A DNA stretch of 64,000 nucleotides from Betaproteobacteria bacterium (GTDB lineage: Bacteria; Pseudomonadota; Gammaproteobacteria; Burkholderiales; Ga0077523). The stretch spans positions 1 to 64,000 of the forward strand of contig WGLR01000026.1 of NCBI GenBank assembly GCA_016125475.1, written 5' to 3'. The position numbers and the translations under genes were made by a program. Each line of letters begins with the position of its first letter. Positions within the stretch are counted from its first letter, which is position 1. This document shows positions 1 to 8,701 of the stretch, piece by piece. Below the pieces are notes generated by a model. The model worked only from the letters and a program-made list of their open reading frames with translations, was not told the DNA's origin and searched no databases.

Positions 1-3
1 CGT

Positions 4-341
4 AGGGTGCGCACCGCGCACGCGGACGAGGCAACGCGTTGTTCGCCACCAGACACTCCGCGAGGGATGAGATGTCGCCCGGTGCGCCGTGCGCACCCTA
101 CGCACGTGTCCACCATGTGTCCGGGCTATAACGCTCGCGGGGGTGGGAGTGCGCAAGGAATGGAATCGAGCCCCCTCCCTCGCTTGCGGGGGAGGGTTCG
201 GATGGGTGGCAGGCCCGCAGGGTGCGCACCGCGCACGCGGACGAGGCAATGCGTCGTTCGCCACCAGACATTCCGCGAGGGATGAGATGTTGCCCGGTGC
301 GCCGTGCGCACCCTGCGCACGTGTCCACCATGTGTCCGGGC
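4..341. repeat. Two direct copies of a MITE-like palindromic element
   Basis: A 123-bp segment at 4-126 recurs at 219-341 with only a handful of mismatches (period 215 bp). Inside copy 1, positions 2-21 (GTAGGGTGCGCACCGCGCAC) are the near-perfect reverse complement of 82-101 (19 of 20 bases), so each copy carries a roughly 100-bp unit with terminal inverted repeats and no coding capacity. The same GTAGGGTGCG-type arms occur in the repeat cluster at 35.7 kb. The spacer between copies contains a second hairpin, an inverted CCCTCCCTCGC / GCGGGGGAGGG pair. This resembles non-autonomous REP/MITE elements common in high-GC proteobacteria. No transposase is present. The stretch 1-415 holds no gene I can support. 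Confidence 0.75.
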
Positions 342-361
342 CATACCCTCAAGCGGAGGGA

Positions 362-425
362 GGCACCCATCGCCCCTCGCCTATCGCCTATTGCCCCTCG
401 CCTGTCACCCGTCACCTATCGCCCG
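362..425. repeat. Degenerate heptamer tract overlapping the soxB 3' end
   Basis: On the plus strand this stretch is a run of imperfect CGCCTAT / CGCCCCT / TCACCTA units, the reverse complement of the GATAGGC heptamer that forms a clean array at 38.6 kb. The soxB stop codon (416-418) lies inside it. Confidence 0.5.
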
Positions 426-2140
426 CCGTCACACCCGATCCCTGGATCTCCCTCCACTCCGACGAGTCGCGGCACGTAGGCCCGCACGCCCGTGATGCGC
501 CGTCTGTCACGCAGGTAGGTTTCCACGACCTTCCAGACGGGTTCGCCCGTCGCCCCCTCGGTGACCGGTGCCCAGCTCGCGACCTTGTACGTCCGGCCGG
601 GATCGACGGGCTGCCCCCCGACCCGCATGTCCCGTATGCGATCCCCCATCGCCGCGTGCGGCGCGCACGTGTAGGTCATGCCGCCCACGCGCACCATGTC
701 GCCGCCCTGCTGGTAGTAGGGATCCGGGTGGAACAGGTTGTCCGCGACATCCTCCATGGCAGCCTTCATGCGGGCGCCGGTCATCTCGCGCACCGTCACG
801 TGGGGATAGGTGATCGCGGTCTGTTCCATGAGATGCCCGCGCGTGATCGTGTCGCCGGGCAGCAGGGTCGTGCCCCAGCGGAACCCGGGCGAGAATGCGA
901 CCTCCACGTCCTCGACGGCCATCAGCGCATCCAGAATCACCTGGTCGAACGTACCGTTGAAGTTTCCGCGCCTGTAGAGCAGATCCTCCGTGACGGCGAG
1001 AGGCTCCGCGAGCCGCTGCGCGTGGGGTGCGCGCTCGCGCTCGATCAGTGTCTGCATGGACGCGTCGGGCGGCAGCAGATCGGAGAACACGGGCAGCAGC
1101 CTATACCGGTAGCCGCGCACGCCCGAGCCTCGCACGTCGAGGTCCAGCACGCCCAGGAACTTTCCGTTCGAGCCCGCGTTCGTGACGATCGTGACCCCCG
1201 ATGCGTTGCGCACTTCGATGGCCGCGGGCACCGCATCGTGCGTGTGACCGCCGAGGATCGCGTCGAGCCCCGTCACGCGCGAGGCGAGCTTCAGATCGAC
1301 GTCCATGCCGTTGTGCGACAGCAGCACGACGACACGTGCCCCCGCGGCACGCACGGCGTCGATCGTCTTCTGGAGTTCGGCTTCGCGAATTCCGAAGGTC
1401 CAGTCGGGGATCAGGTAGCCCGGATTCGCGATCGGCGTGTACGGAAACGCCTGACCGATCACCGCGACGGGAATGCCGTTGCACTCGCGCCTCACGTACG
1501 CCGGAAACACCTCGTCCCCGAAGTCCCGGGTGCGCACGTTCTGCGCGACGAACGCGATGCGGTCCTTCATCGGACCGTCGATGAGCTCGCGCACGCGGTC
1601 CGCGCCGTACGTGAACTCCCAGTGCCCGGTCATCACGTCGACACCGAGTTCGAGCGAAGCCTCCACCATGTCCTCGCCCCGGCTCCAGAGCGCCGTCGCG
1701 GACCCCTGCCAGCTGTCGCCACCGTCCAGCAGCAGCGCGTCGGGCCGTCCGGCCCTGAGCCGCCCGACGAGCGTGGCGAGGTGCGCGAACCCGCCCATCC
1801 GTCCATACCGCCGCGCGGCCGACACATAGTCCAGGCACGTGAACGCGTGGGCGTTCCGGGTACCCGCATCGATTCCGAAGTGGCGCAGAAGGGCCTCGCC
1901 CACGAGGTGCGGCGGACGTCCCGCGGCAGACCCGACACCGATGTTGATGCCCGGCTCCCGGTAGAACACGGGATCGAGCTGCGCATGCACGTCGGTGATG
2001 TGGAGCAGGTGCACGTTGCCGAAGCGCGGCAGATCGTAGAACGACCAGTCGACGCCGCCCGCGAGCACGCGCCGGTCGTCGAGCGCCATGCCCGCGGCAG
2101 CAGCCGCGGCAAGCGCCTGGAGGAATTCGCGGCGGGTCAT
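416..2140 (-). CDS. soxB: SoxB, dimanganese sulfate thiohydrolase
   Basis: SoxB releases sulfate hydrolytically from the sulfonated cysteine of SoxY in periplasmic thiosulfate oxidation. The 574-aa product has the usual family length and starts with a twin-arginine signal (MTRREFLQ then an alanine-rich stretch), as expected for a metalloenzyme exported folded. Calcineurin-like/5'-nucleotidase metal motifs are visible: ITDVHAQLDP, LDGGDSWQG, the SoxB-typical GHWEFTYG, LLSHNGMD and GGHTHD. The frame is open further upstream, but the Tat signal fixes the start at 2140. It is the last gene of the sox operon, about 160 bp after soxX. The gap contains GGTTCGAGG/CCTCGAACC inverted motifs. The last sense codon and stop (CGA TAG) lie in a GCGATAGG repeat unit. 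Confidence 0.95.
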   Translation of the reverse strand: MTRREFLQALAAAAAAGMALDDRRVLAGGVDWSFYDLPRFGNVHLLHITDVHAQLDPVFYREPGINIGVGSAAGRPPHLVGEALLRHFGIDAGTRNAHAFTCLDYVSAARRYGRMGGFAHLATLVGRLRAGRPDALLLDGGDSWQGSATALWSRGEDMVEASLELGVDVMTGHWEFTYGADRVRELIDGPMKDRIAFVAQNVRTRDFGDEVFPAYVRRECNGIPVAVIGQAFPYTPIANPGYLIPDWTFGIREAELQKTIDAVRAAGARVVVLLSHNGMDVDLKLASRVTGLDAILGGHTHDAVPAAIEVRNASGVTIVTNAGSNGKFLGVLDLDVRGSGVRGYRYRLLPVFSDLLPPDASMQTLIERERAPHAQRLAEPLAVTEDLLYRRGNFNGTFDQVILDALMAVEDVEVAFSPGFRWGTTLLPGDTITRGHLMEQTAITYPHVTVREMTGARMKAAMEDVADNLFHPDPYYQQGGDMVRVGGMTYTCAPHAAMGDRIRDMRVGGQPVDPGRTYKVASWAPVTEGATGEPVWKVVETYLRDRRRITGVRAYVPRLVGVEGDPGIGCDGGR

Positions 2141-2304
2141 GGAGCGGTGTCCGGCGTGGGCCGGACGGAGGTTCGAGGTCCGGGGTACGAGGTTCCGGGA
2201 GGCCTGCTCGCAGGCCCCACAGCGCCGAAACGGACCCTGCCGACCCGAGCAGGCGGGCTGCTGCCCTTGATGGTGCCTCGAACCCTGAACCTCATGCCTC
2301 GAAC

Positions 2305-2943
2305 CTATCGCGCATTCACCGGCGACCCCGGATCCAGCAGATACGCGACGAGATCCGCGATCTGCTCCGGAGTGAGCCAGCCGTTGGTGCCGAAGCGCGG
2401 CATCGCCGAACACGCGTGGAACGCCTGGGCGTTGTAGATCTTCCGGTACGTGTAGGCACGCGATTCGGCCGTATCCCCGAGCCGCAGGCCGAACCCGGTG
2501 AGACTCGGTCCGAGATTGCCCGCCGCCACCTCACCCTTCGCGAGTTCGTGGCACGCGTAGCAGTTGCCGCCCTTCGGCCTGCCGGGCGGATCCGGCTGGA
2601 TCCTGCCGATGTGACCGCCCGTGCCGATCGCGGCGAGCTTCGCACCGTCCCGCCAGTCGCCGGACAGACGACCGTCACCCGGATAGCGGAACGTCCTCTC
2701 CTGGGCCTCACGGATCTTCGCCGCGACCTCTGCCGGCGGCAGGTTCCGGTAGCGACTGCACAGTGCCTGCGTCTCGTCCTGCGCGAGGCGGCTCGTCCAT
2801 TCGTCGGGTGTCGCCGTCCGGAACGACCGGTGCAGCACCGCGTCCATGTCCATCGGGTCCTCCGCGCGCGCGTGCGACGAGGCCGCCAGCGCCACGCCCA
2901 GTGCCGTGATCACGATGCCCGCGTGCAGCCCGCGCGCGCTCAT
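2305..2943 (-). CDS. soxX: SoxX, cytochrome c subunit of SoxAX
   Basis: SoxX pairs with SoxA to form the heterodimeric c-type cytochrome that oxidatively attaches thiosulfate to the SoxY cysteine. The 212-aa product has a cleavable signal peptide ending near SSHARA, one haem-binding motif CYACH in the C-terminal half, and a later Met in AMPRFG suited as the distal axial ligand. This is the long SoxX form, with an N-terminal extension before the cytochrome domain. The start ATG overlaps the soxA stop (ATGA), indicating translational coupling. Like soxB it ends CGA TAG within a CCTATCGC (GCGATAGG) motif. Confidence 0.93.
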   Translation of the reverse strand: MSARGLHAGIVITALGVALAASSHARAEDPMDMDAVLHRSFRTATPDEWTSRLAQDETQALCSRYRNLPPAEVAAKIREAQERTFRYPGDGRLSGDWRDGAKLAAIGTGGHIGRIQPDPPGRPKGGNCYACHELAKGEVAAGNLGPSLTGFGLRLGDTAESRAYTYRKIYNAQAFHACSAMPRFGTNGWLTPEQIADLVAYLLDPGSPVNAR

Positions 2944-3752
2944 CGCCGGATCCCCGGGCCCTGCATCACGCCTCCGCTCGCCTGGTGCTGGAGATAGAGC
3001 TGGAGCGCGACGAGGACGTCGGACGCGAACCCGGGCTCCGGGTAGCGCATCTGCCGGATGCAGTCGACCAGGCGCCGCTCCATCGTCCACACGGAACTCT
3101 GGGACACGCGATAGGCTGGCCATTGCGTCATCGACGCACGCGCGGCAGCGGGGTCCGTGAAATTCGGGACTTCCTGCAACCGGATGCGCCGGTCGTCCTG
3201 CGAGTGACAGGTCGAGCACGCGAAGTCGAGCGGCCCGGAACGGCGGAAGAAGAAATCGGCCCCCACGGCCAGCAAGGCAGCCTCGTGCGGCTCGCGGGCC
3301 GGCACGTCGACCGGACTGCCCTTCGATCGCGCGGCCACGAACGTGACGAGTGCCTCGATGTCCGAGCCCCGACGGTACCAGTGCCGCACGACGTCCTCGC
3401 GCGGAATCCCCTGCAGGCGGGTGATGCACGTGACGAGTCTGGACTCGGCATCCTGGACACGGCCCGTGTCCGCGAAATAGCGGGGCAGTCTCGCGTAGGC
3501 ACCGTCGAGCACGCCCGGACCGAGCCCGAGATCGCACTGCTCGAGCGACGCGTGCCGCGGCCCGCGCGCCGTGCTCCAGAGTTCCTCGCCACGCATCTCG
3601 ACGAGATCCGCGGGATTCGCGTCCTCGAGCATCTCGCGATACTCGTGTATGGCGTCGGCCGCGCTGCGCCCCTCGGCCCGGGCACCGGCCACGAGCACGA
3701 GACACGACGCGAGCGCCGTCACCCACGGCAGGAGCCGGTCACGGAACGTCAC
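2940..3752 (-). CDS. soxA: SoxA, mono-haem L-cysteine S-thiosulfotransferase subunit
   Basis: SoxA is the catalytic cytochrome c of SoxAX. The 270-aa product begins at a GTG overlapping the soxZ stop (GTGA) and has a signal peptide ending ...VAGARA. Only one haem motif, CSTCH, is present, in the C-terminal domain, followed by VDCIRQMR, whose Cys is the expected active-site cysteine and haem ligand. The N-terminal cytochrome-like domain has no CxxCH. It keeps single cysteines in EQCDLG and VTCITR that could form a disulfide, as known for mono-haem SoxA proteins. An in-frame ATG further upstream lies inside soxZ and is unlikely to be used. Confidence 0.93.
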   Translation of the reverse strand: MTFRDRLLPWVTALASCLVLVAGARAEGRSAADAIHEYREMLEDANPADLVEMRGEELWSTARGPRHASLEQCDLGLGPGVLDGAYARLPRYFADTGRVQDAESRLVTCITRLQGIPREDVVRHWYRRGSDIEALVTFVAARSKGSPVDVPAREPHEAALLAVGADFFFRRSGPLDFACSTCHSQDDRRIRLQEVPNFTDPAAARASMTQWPAYRVSQSSVWTMERRLVDCIRQMRYPEPGFASDVLVALQLYLQHQASGGVMQGPGIRR

Positions 3753-4060
3753 GCGATCATCGCCTCCTGCGATTTGGTGTCGCCGAGATTGTCCCGCCAG
3801 GCGACCTTCACCATCTCGCCCGGAACGCCGCCACGGAAGCGGAACGACAGGAACGGATTCGCGGAAATCGCCGGCCCCCACTGCGCGGAGAGCACGACGA
3901 CGTCGCCGTGCGTCACGGTGATGTTCCGTATGAAATGTGCGGGGACGGGATTGCCGTCCTCGTCCTTGCGCCGCCCCGTTTCCATCGGGTGGCTCATGAG
4001 GATCTTCACCTCGGTCTCCGTGCCGTCGGAGTTCGCGCGGATCTTCATCGGATAGGCCAT
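3749..4060 (-). CDS. soxZ: SoxZ, sulfur-carrier complex subunit
   Basis: SoxZ forms the SoxYZ carrier on which thiosulfate sulfur is covalently processed in the periplasm. The 103-aa protein has no signal peptide, as usual, since it is exported with SoxY. Typical features are the MAYPMKIRA start, the MSHPMETG segment, HFI and NPFLSFRF. The start at 4060 is preferred over an upstream in-frame ATG because AGGAGAG lies just before it. The stop overlaps the soxA GTG by four bases. Confidence 0.95.
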   Translation of the reverse strand: MAYPMKIRANSDGTETEVKILMSHPMETGRRKDEDGNPVPAHFIRNITVTHGDVVVLSAQWGPAISANPFLSFRFRGGVPGEMVKVAWRDNLGDTKSQEAMIA

Positions 4061-4153
4061 TTCACTCTCCTCCCGGACATGTCCGGTTCGTTCCTTCACC
4101 CGCGAAACCGCCGCGGACCGACGAACGGATGTGCGCCCCCTGCCGCCAGGTCG

Positions 4154-4609
4154 TCATCCGCCGCACCCCCCGAGGGTGATCTTGATTTCCTTCGCCCCGA
4201 AGTGGAAACCGTTCTCCGTGCGAACCAGCGCGTACAGCCTGCACGTCTCCGCCATCTTCACCCGCGTGTGCACTTCCGGCGCCGTTCCCTGCGGGATGTC
4301 GAACATCGCGGTGAGCGTATTGGGGTTCTTCTCGATCAGAATGGCGATGGACTGCGTGCCCGGCAGACGGCTTCCCACCGTCACGGGCACCACCGCGCCG
4401 TTCTCGGCGATCTCGGGCGCGGTCACGTAGACATCACCGCTTGCGGTGGCGTCGCCCGCACCGAGCAGGCGAAACACGACGTCGACGCCCTTCGCCTCGA
4501 ACGCGACCCTGTTCCACTCGGCCGCCTGCGCGGGCGTGAGCCATCCCGCGCCGAGCAGAGCCGCCGCGAGGCTGCCGCCACCCTGCCGCAGGAAATCCCG
4601 TCTCTCCAT
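4154..4609 (-). CDS. soxY: SoxY, thiosulfate-carrying protein
   Basis: SoxY carries pathway intermediates on a C-terminal swinging-arm cysteine. The 151-aa product begins with a Tat-type signal (MERRDFLRQGGG, hydrophobic stretch, AQA) and ends in the diagnostic GGCGG, with the sulfur-binding Cys third from the end. The start at 4609 follows a GGAGGACGT ribosome-binding region; longer readings of the frame lack a signal peptide. It is the first gene of the operon soxYZAXB, about 90 bp ahead of soxZ, so the operon promoter should lie in 4610-4950. I saw no soxCD, soxV or soxW in the window. Confidence 0.95.
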   Translation of the reverse strand: MERRDFLRQGGGSLAAALLGAGWLTPAQAAEWNRVAFEAKGVDVVFRLLGAGDATASGDVYVTAPEIAENGAVVPVTVGSRLPGTQSIAILIEKNPNTLTAMFDIPQGTAPEVHTRVKMAETCRLYALVRTENGFHFGAKEIKITLGGCGG

Positions 4610-5050
4610 TACGTCCTCCAGGCTCCGGAAAATGAGCGCGCGATGATAACGTGGACACGCTCCCCGGACGGGAGCCGCACGGATCGCCCCCGACGCGGCG
4701 GACCCGACCGAGTGACAACCGGAACCTTGCATTCGTTCGTGCGTGCGCCTACCCTCCCCCGCAGATGGCCTCGAGGCCGCAACCCATCGGGGGAGGGAAA
4801 CAATGAGCGTCTCGGCCGTGTCAGTCGGTTCGCGGGCGCCGGCGCGGCTTAGTGCCCGTCGGAGCGCCACGCGTCGCGCGGATCCCGCCCTCCTCGTCCT
4901 GGCACCTTCGCCCTGCGCCGCCCGCTCGCCTCGCAACTATTGCCGTGTCAACGGGGTCGGAGTCGTTGTAAGCTTCCGGGATCATTCGGGATTGCGGCGC
5001 CATCGGGCCGCAAGACCCGGAAATTCCGTCGCCGGAGACTGCGCTTTCCC
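4610..5050. promoter_or_regulatory. Intergenic region between divergent soxY and a lipoprotein gene
   Basis: About 440 bp separate the two divergent starts. This is the only place a promoter for the sox operon could sit, but I could not pick a convincing -35/-10 pair or operator by eye. It contains local hairpins (for example CCCTCCCCC...GGGGGAGGG around 4752-4798). No gene is supported here. Confidence 0.35.
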
Positions 5051-5803
5051 ATGAAACGGGTTGTCGTTCTGCTTCTGTCGCTGCTCGTGCCGTCCGTGCT
5101 GCTCCTGGCAGGGTGCGTCCACATGCGGGACCCGTATCTGCTGTCGGACGTGATAACCCGGAGCGAGCGCGGCGTGTCCGCGAACACGATCATCGGTTCG
5201 CTGCGCACGTCGCGCACCACGTACGCGCTCCGCGGCTCGGACTTCGCGAGACTGCGCGCGGTCGGTGTCCCGGACCAGGTGCTGGACTATCTGCAGCAGT
5301 CGTTCGTGAACGACGTGGCACTCGTGGTCCGTTACTGGATGGGCGGGGACTCCCTGGGCAAGTGCGCGAAGTGCTACCCCCAGCAGGTGGATCTCGGAAG
5401 CCTGCAGAAGGACGGCGCGGTGCGCCAGATGCCGCCCCCCCTGCGCACGACACCCGGTCGCGCGCTCGGGCTGCCCGACTGGTACCACTCGACGAAGGGA
5501 TACAGCGCATCGGGCGGCATCACGGTCGACGAACTGCGCGATCTCGCGCGAAGCGGCATGACCGACGCGCAGCTGCTTAAGGAACTGCGCACGCGCCCGC
5601 TCGTCGACGTGATCGGCACGGGCAGTTCCTTCCACCTGGGGTCGACCGTCACGGCCGGACTGACGGGCTCGATGCTCGCCGACCTGCACGACGAGGGGCT
5701 GTCCGACGCCGTGCTCGACGAGCTCCAGGCGAACTACCTCGCCGTGTACGTCGAGTACCTCCGGATGCGCTACCTGCAGGACGGGCGCGGCGCCAAGCCC
5801 TGA
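5051..5803 (+). CDS. Putative lipoprotein of unknown function
   Basis: I do not recognise this 250-aa protein. It has a lipoprotein signal: MKR, a Leu-rich hydrophobic stretch, and the lipobox LLAGC with Cys near residue 20, so it should be membrane-anchored. The mature part has a CAKC pair around residue 113, several Gly/Ser-rich turns and otherwise a mixed alpha/beta composition. Two helical segments resemble each other (VDELRDLARSGMTDAQLLKEL and ADLHDEGLSDAVLDELQ), suggesting a repeated small helical motif, with a possible third copy near residues 40-75. It is divergent from sox and convergent with the next gene (6-bp gap). An outer-membrane or periplasmic role is likely. Confidence 0.7.
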   Translation: MKRVVVLLLSLLVPSVLLLAGCVHMRDPYLLSDVITRSERGVSANTIIGSLRTSRTTYALRGSDFARLRAVGVPDQVLDYLQQSFVNDVALVVRYWMGGDSLGKCAKCYPQQVDLGSLQKDGAVRQMPPPLRTTPGRALGLPDWYHSTKGYSASGGITVDELRDLARSGMTDAQLLKELRTRPLVDVIGTGSSFHLGSTVTAGLTGSMLADLHDEGLSDAVLDELQANYLAVYVEYLRMRYLQDGRGAKP

Positions 5804-5809
5804 CCCCGG

Positions 5810-6808
5810 TCAGTGCCCGGAGCGTTCTCGCTCGACCTCCGCTTCCGCTTCGGCTTCCAGCCTCGCGTAGTCCGCAGGCGGTTCGTGCAGCGCCTGGCGC
5901 CGGCTTTTCTCCAGCCCCTTCACGACCGCGACGAGCGTTTCGTTGTACGGCACGGCGAGGCCCAGCGCCTTCGCCTCGCGCACGAGCGCGCCGTTGATCG
6001 CGTCGATCTCCGTGGGGCGCCCCTGCTCGACGTGCTGCATCATCGACGGCTTGTTGTAGCGGACCCGGCAGTGCTCCCGGATCTTCCTGCGCGGATCGGG
6101 CTCGGCAAGCGTGATGCCTTTCCGCTCGACGACCAGCAGGATCTCGTCGATCACCCGCTCCTGCAAAGCGTTCATCTCCGGAACACGGAACATCTCGCCA
6201 CTGCGCAGGCCCGTCACCGCGGTCAGCACGTTGATGCCGCAATTCAGCACGAACTTGCTCCAGACGTGGGCCATCGGATCGCTCACGATTTCGGTCGGGA
6301 TACCCGCCCGCTCGAGCATGTCCGCGACCTCTCTGATGCGCGCGGTTTCCTTTCCGTCCAGTTCACCGATGGAAGTCATCCCGGCGTTCGTGTACACGGC
6401 CCGCGCGGGCGCCGGGCTCGCGGCGCTGTTCATGCTCACACCGGCCACGACACGCGTCGCGCCGAGTTCCGCGACCAGCTTCTCGACGTTGCCGATGCCG
6501 TTCTGCAGGGTCATGGCGAATCCGTCCGCTCCGAGCACCTGTGCGGCCGTCCGGGCAGCGCCGGCCGTCGCATTCGCGTCCGTGAAGACAATCGCGAAGT
6601 CGGCCTTCGGGAGACCGTCCGCGCTCGTGACGGCGGGAATGCGCACGCGGTGATCGCCCCGTACGCCCTCCACGCTGAGTCCCTCTCGCATGATGGTCGC
6701 GACGTGGTCCTCGCGCGTGTCGATCAGCGTGACGTCCTGCCCCGAGAGTGCGAGCAGCCCGCCGTAGACGCCGCCCATCGCGCCTGCACCGATCAGATGG
6801 ATCTTCAT
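5810..6808 (-). CDS. Ketopantoate reductase-family protein (PanE/ApbA-like)
   Basis: The family reduces 2-dehydropantoate to pantoate with NADPH, although many members act on other 2-oxo acids. The 332-aa product opens with the Rossmann motif IGAGAMGG, followed by an acidic residue closing the second strand. TLQNGIGN, MSFVNCG-like KFVLNCGINVLTAVTG and a C-terminal helical domain with RPTEIDAINGA complete the ApbA pattern. In the last motif Glu precedes the conserved catalytic region, as in the family. No other pantothenate genes are nearby, so the natural substrate is open. It converges with the lipoprotein gene upstream in coordinate and is divergent from the flavoprotein at 7000. Confidence 0.85.
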   Translation of the reverse strand: MKIHLIGAGAMGGVYGGLLALSGQDVTLIDTREDHVATIMREGLSVEGVRGDHRVRIPAVTSADGLPKADFAIVFTDANATAGAARTAAQVLGADGFAMTLQNGIGNVEKLVAELGATRVVAGVSMNSAASPAPARAVYTNAGMTSIGELDGKETARIREVADMLERAGIPTEIVSDPMAHVWSKFVLNCGINVLTAVTGLRSGEMFRVPEMNALQERVIDEILLVVERKGITLAEPDPRRKIREHCRVRYNKPSMMQHVEQGRPTEIDAINGALVREAKALGLAVPYNETLVAVVKGLEKSRRQALHEPPADYARLEAEAEAEVERERSGH

Positions 6809-6999
6809 CGTCGTAACCTCGTTGTGACCATTTCCGGCCCGGGGGGCGGAGTGTACGACACGCGCGGTGCGCACAGACGCAGCGCGCCCTCCGGCTGCAG
6901 GCCGCTCCGCCGGTCGCGACGAATGTCCGGGACACCCGTCCGCACTGCTTGCACTACACTCGCGGAGAGGCAGGCCGTGCACGGAACGGAGGAATCGAC

Positions 7000-8607
7000 A
7001 TGTCCCGGCGCAAGTTCAAGTTCTGGGGGTGGGGCTACGCCGACGAGCAGGTCCCGGCGGATGAACGTGCGCGCCTTACGGCGCACGTCGCGAAGCGGTT
7101 CGCGGTCGACGGCTTCGGGGCGGAGACACCGCCCCCCACGGTCGCGGAGATCGCGCTCAGGCCATCCCGCATCCGTGCACCCGGGAGCCTCTCCGACCTG
7201 CTCGGGGACGATCCCGAGGACCGCCTGATCCATTCGTACGGCAAGTCGTATCCCGACAGCGTCCGCGCGTTCGCCCGACACTTCCCCGAACCCCCGGATC
7301 TCGTCGCCCGTCCGCGCAACGAAGCCGAGCTGATCGCGGTGCTCGACTTCGCCGACAGCATCCGTGCGGCGGTCGTGCCATTCGGCGGGGGGTCCTCCGT
7401 CGTCGGCGGCGTCGAACCGGCGGTCACGCAGGATTACGCGGGCGTGATCACCCTGAACATGCAACGGCTGGATCGCGTGCTCGAGGTCGATCCGGTGTCC
7501 CGCTCGGCACGCATACAGGCCGGCGTCCTGGGACCGGATCTCGAATCGCAGCTCAGGCCGCACGGACTGACCCTCCGACATTTTCCGCAGTCGTTCGCGT
7601 TCTCGACGCTCGGTGGATGGATCGCGACGCGGTCGGGGGGACATTTCGCGACGGTCTGCACGCACATCGACGATCTGGTCGAGAGTGTGCGGGTGGTCAC
7701 GCCACGGGACGTCAGCGAGTCCCGACGTCTTCCAGGCTCGGGCGCCGGTCCCAGTCCGGACAGGCTGTTCATCGGGTCGGAGGGCATTCTCGGCGTGATC
7801 ACCGAAGCGTGGATGCGCCTGCAGAGACGTCCGCAGTTCCGGGCCGGCACGGCGGTGCGGTTCACCGACTGGCACCGGGCCGTCGACGCGATCCGCATGC
7901 TGGCGCAGTCGGGTCTGTATCCGTCGAACTGCCGCATCATCGATGCCGAGGAAGCCACCATGACTCGCGCAGGTGATGGCAGCGCGCACGTACTCGTGCT
8001 CGCGTTCGAGAACGCGGACCATCCGGTCGACGCCTGGATGGCGCGCGCGCTCGAGATCGTCGCGGAACACGGCGGCGACTGGAACCGGGACGCGGCGTCT
8101 GCCGCGGACGGACATCGAAGCGGCGAATCCGGTGCGTGGCGCGACGCGTTCCTGCGTGCACCGTACTACCGGGAGGTGCTCACGGCGAACGGAATCATGT
8201 ACGACACGTTCGAGACGGCGATCACGTGGGAACGCTTCCACGAGCTGCACGCGCGCGTGATCGACGCGACGCGACGCGCGATTCGCGACGTCACGGGACG
8301 CGAGGGCTCCGTGAGCTGCCGCTTCACGCACGTGTATCCGGACGGCCCCGCCCCGTATTTCAGCTTCTACGCACTGCCCCGGCGAGGTGCCGAGCTGCAG
8401 CAGTGGCGCGAGATCAAGGAAGCCGCCTCGGAGGCCCTGCTCGCCGCCGGCGGGACCATCACGCACCATCACGCCGTCGGCCGCGACCACCGCCCCTGGT
8501 ACGACAGACAGAGACCGGAAGCGTTTGCGACGGTCCTGCGCGCCGCCAAGCGGGCCCTCGATCCGAACGCACTCCTCAACCCGGGCGTGCTGGTCGACCC
8601 GGAATGA
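7000..8607 (+). CDS. FAD-binding oxidase, alkyldihydroxyacetonephosphate synthase-like
   Basis: The 535-aa protein belongs to the VAO/GlcD flavoprotein superfamily. The PP-loop motif PFGGGSSVVGGVEP, the flavin-contact segment STLGGWIATRSGGH, GSEGILGVITEA and the C-terminal HHHAVGRDH followed by NPGVLVDP match the alkylglycerone-phosphate synthase subgroup. In eukaryotes that enzyme swaps acyl for alkyl on dihydroxyacetone phosphate without net redox. The function of bacterial homologues is less certain. The start at 7000 follows GGAGGAATC. The nitrilase-fold gene follows 94 bp downstream on the same strand and may be cotranscribed. Confidence 0.85.
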   Translation: MSRRKFKFWGWGYADEQVPADERARLTAHVAKRFAVDGFGAETPPPTVAEIALRPSRIRAPGSLSDLLGDDPEDRLIHSYGKSYPDSVRAFARHFPEPPDLVARPRNEAELIAVLDFADSIRAAVVPFGGGSSVVGGVEPAVTQDYAGVITLNMQRLDRVLEVDPVSRSARIQAGVLGPDLESQLRPHGLTLRHFPQSFAFSTLGGWIATRSGGHFATVCTHIDDLVESVRVVTPRDVSESRRLPGSGAGPSPDRLFIGSEGILGVITEAWMRLQRRPQFRAGTAVRFTDWHRAVDAIRMLAQSGLYPSNCRIIDAEEATMTRAGDGSAHVLVLAFENADHPVDAWMARALEIVAEHGGDWNRDAASAADGHRSGESGAWRDAFLRAPYYREVLTANGIMYDTFETAITWERFHELHARVIDATRRAIRDVTGREGSVSCRFTHVYPDGPAPYFSFYALPRRGAELQQWREIKEAASEALLAAGGTITHHHAVGRDHRPWYDRQRPEAFATVLRAAKRALDPNALLNPGVLVDPE

Positions 8608-8701
8608 CGAACGGCCGGTCACCGGGTCATGCGACCGTCACGATTCCGGTGGAAGGTTTCCCGCCTTCACGTCCCGTGAAGGCACTGCACGAAGGAGCTT
8701 C

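Noticed and set aside
89-2437. A 782-codon plus-strand frame covering soxB
   Set aside because: Antisense to soxB; no domain and shadow-like composition.
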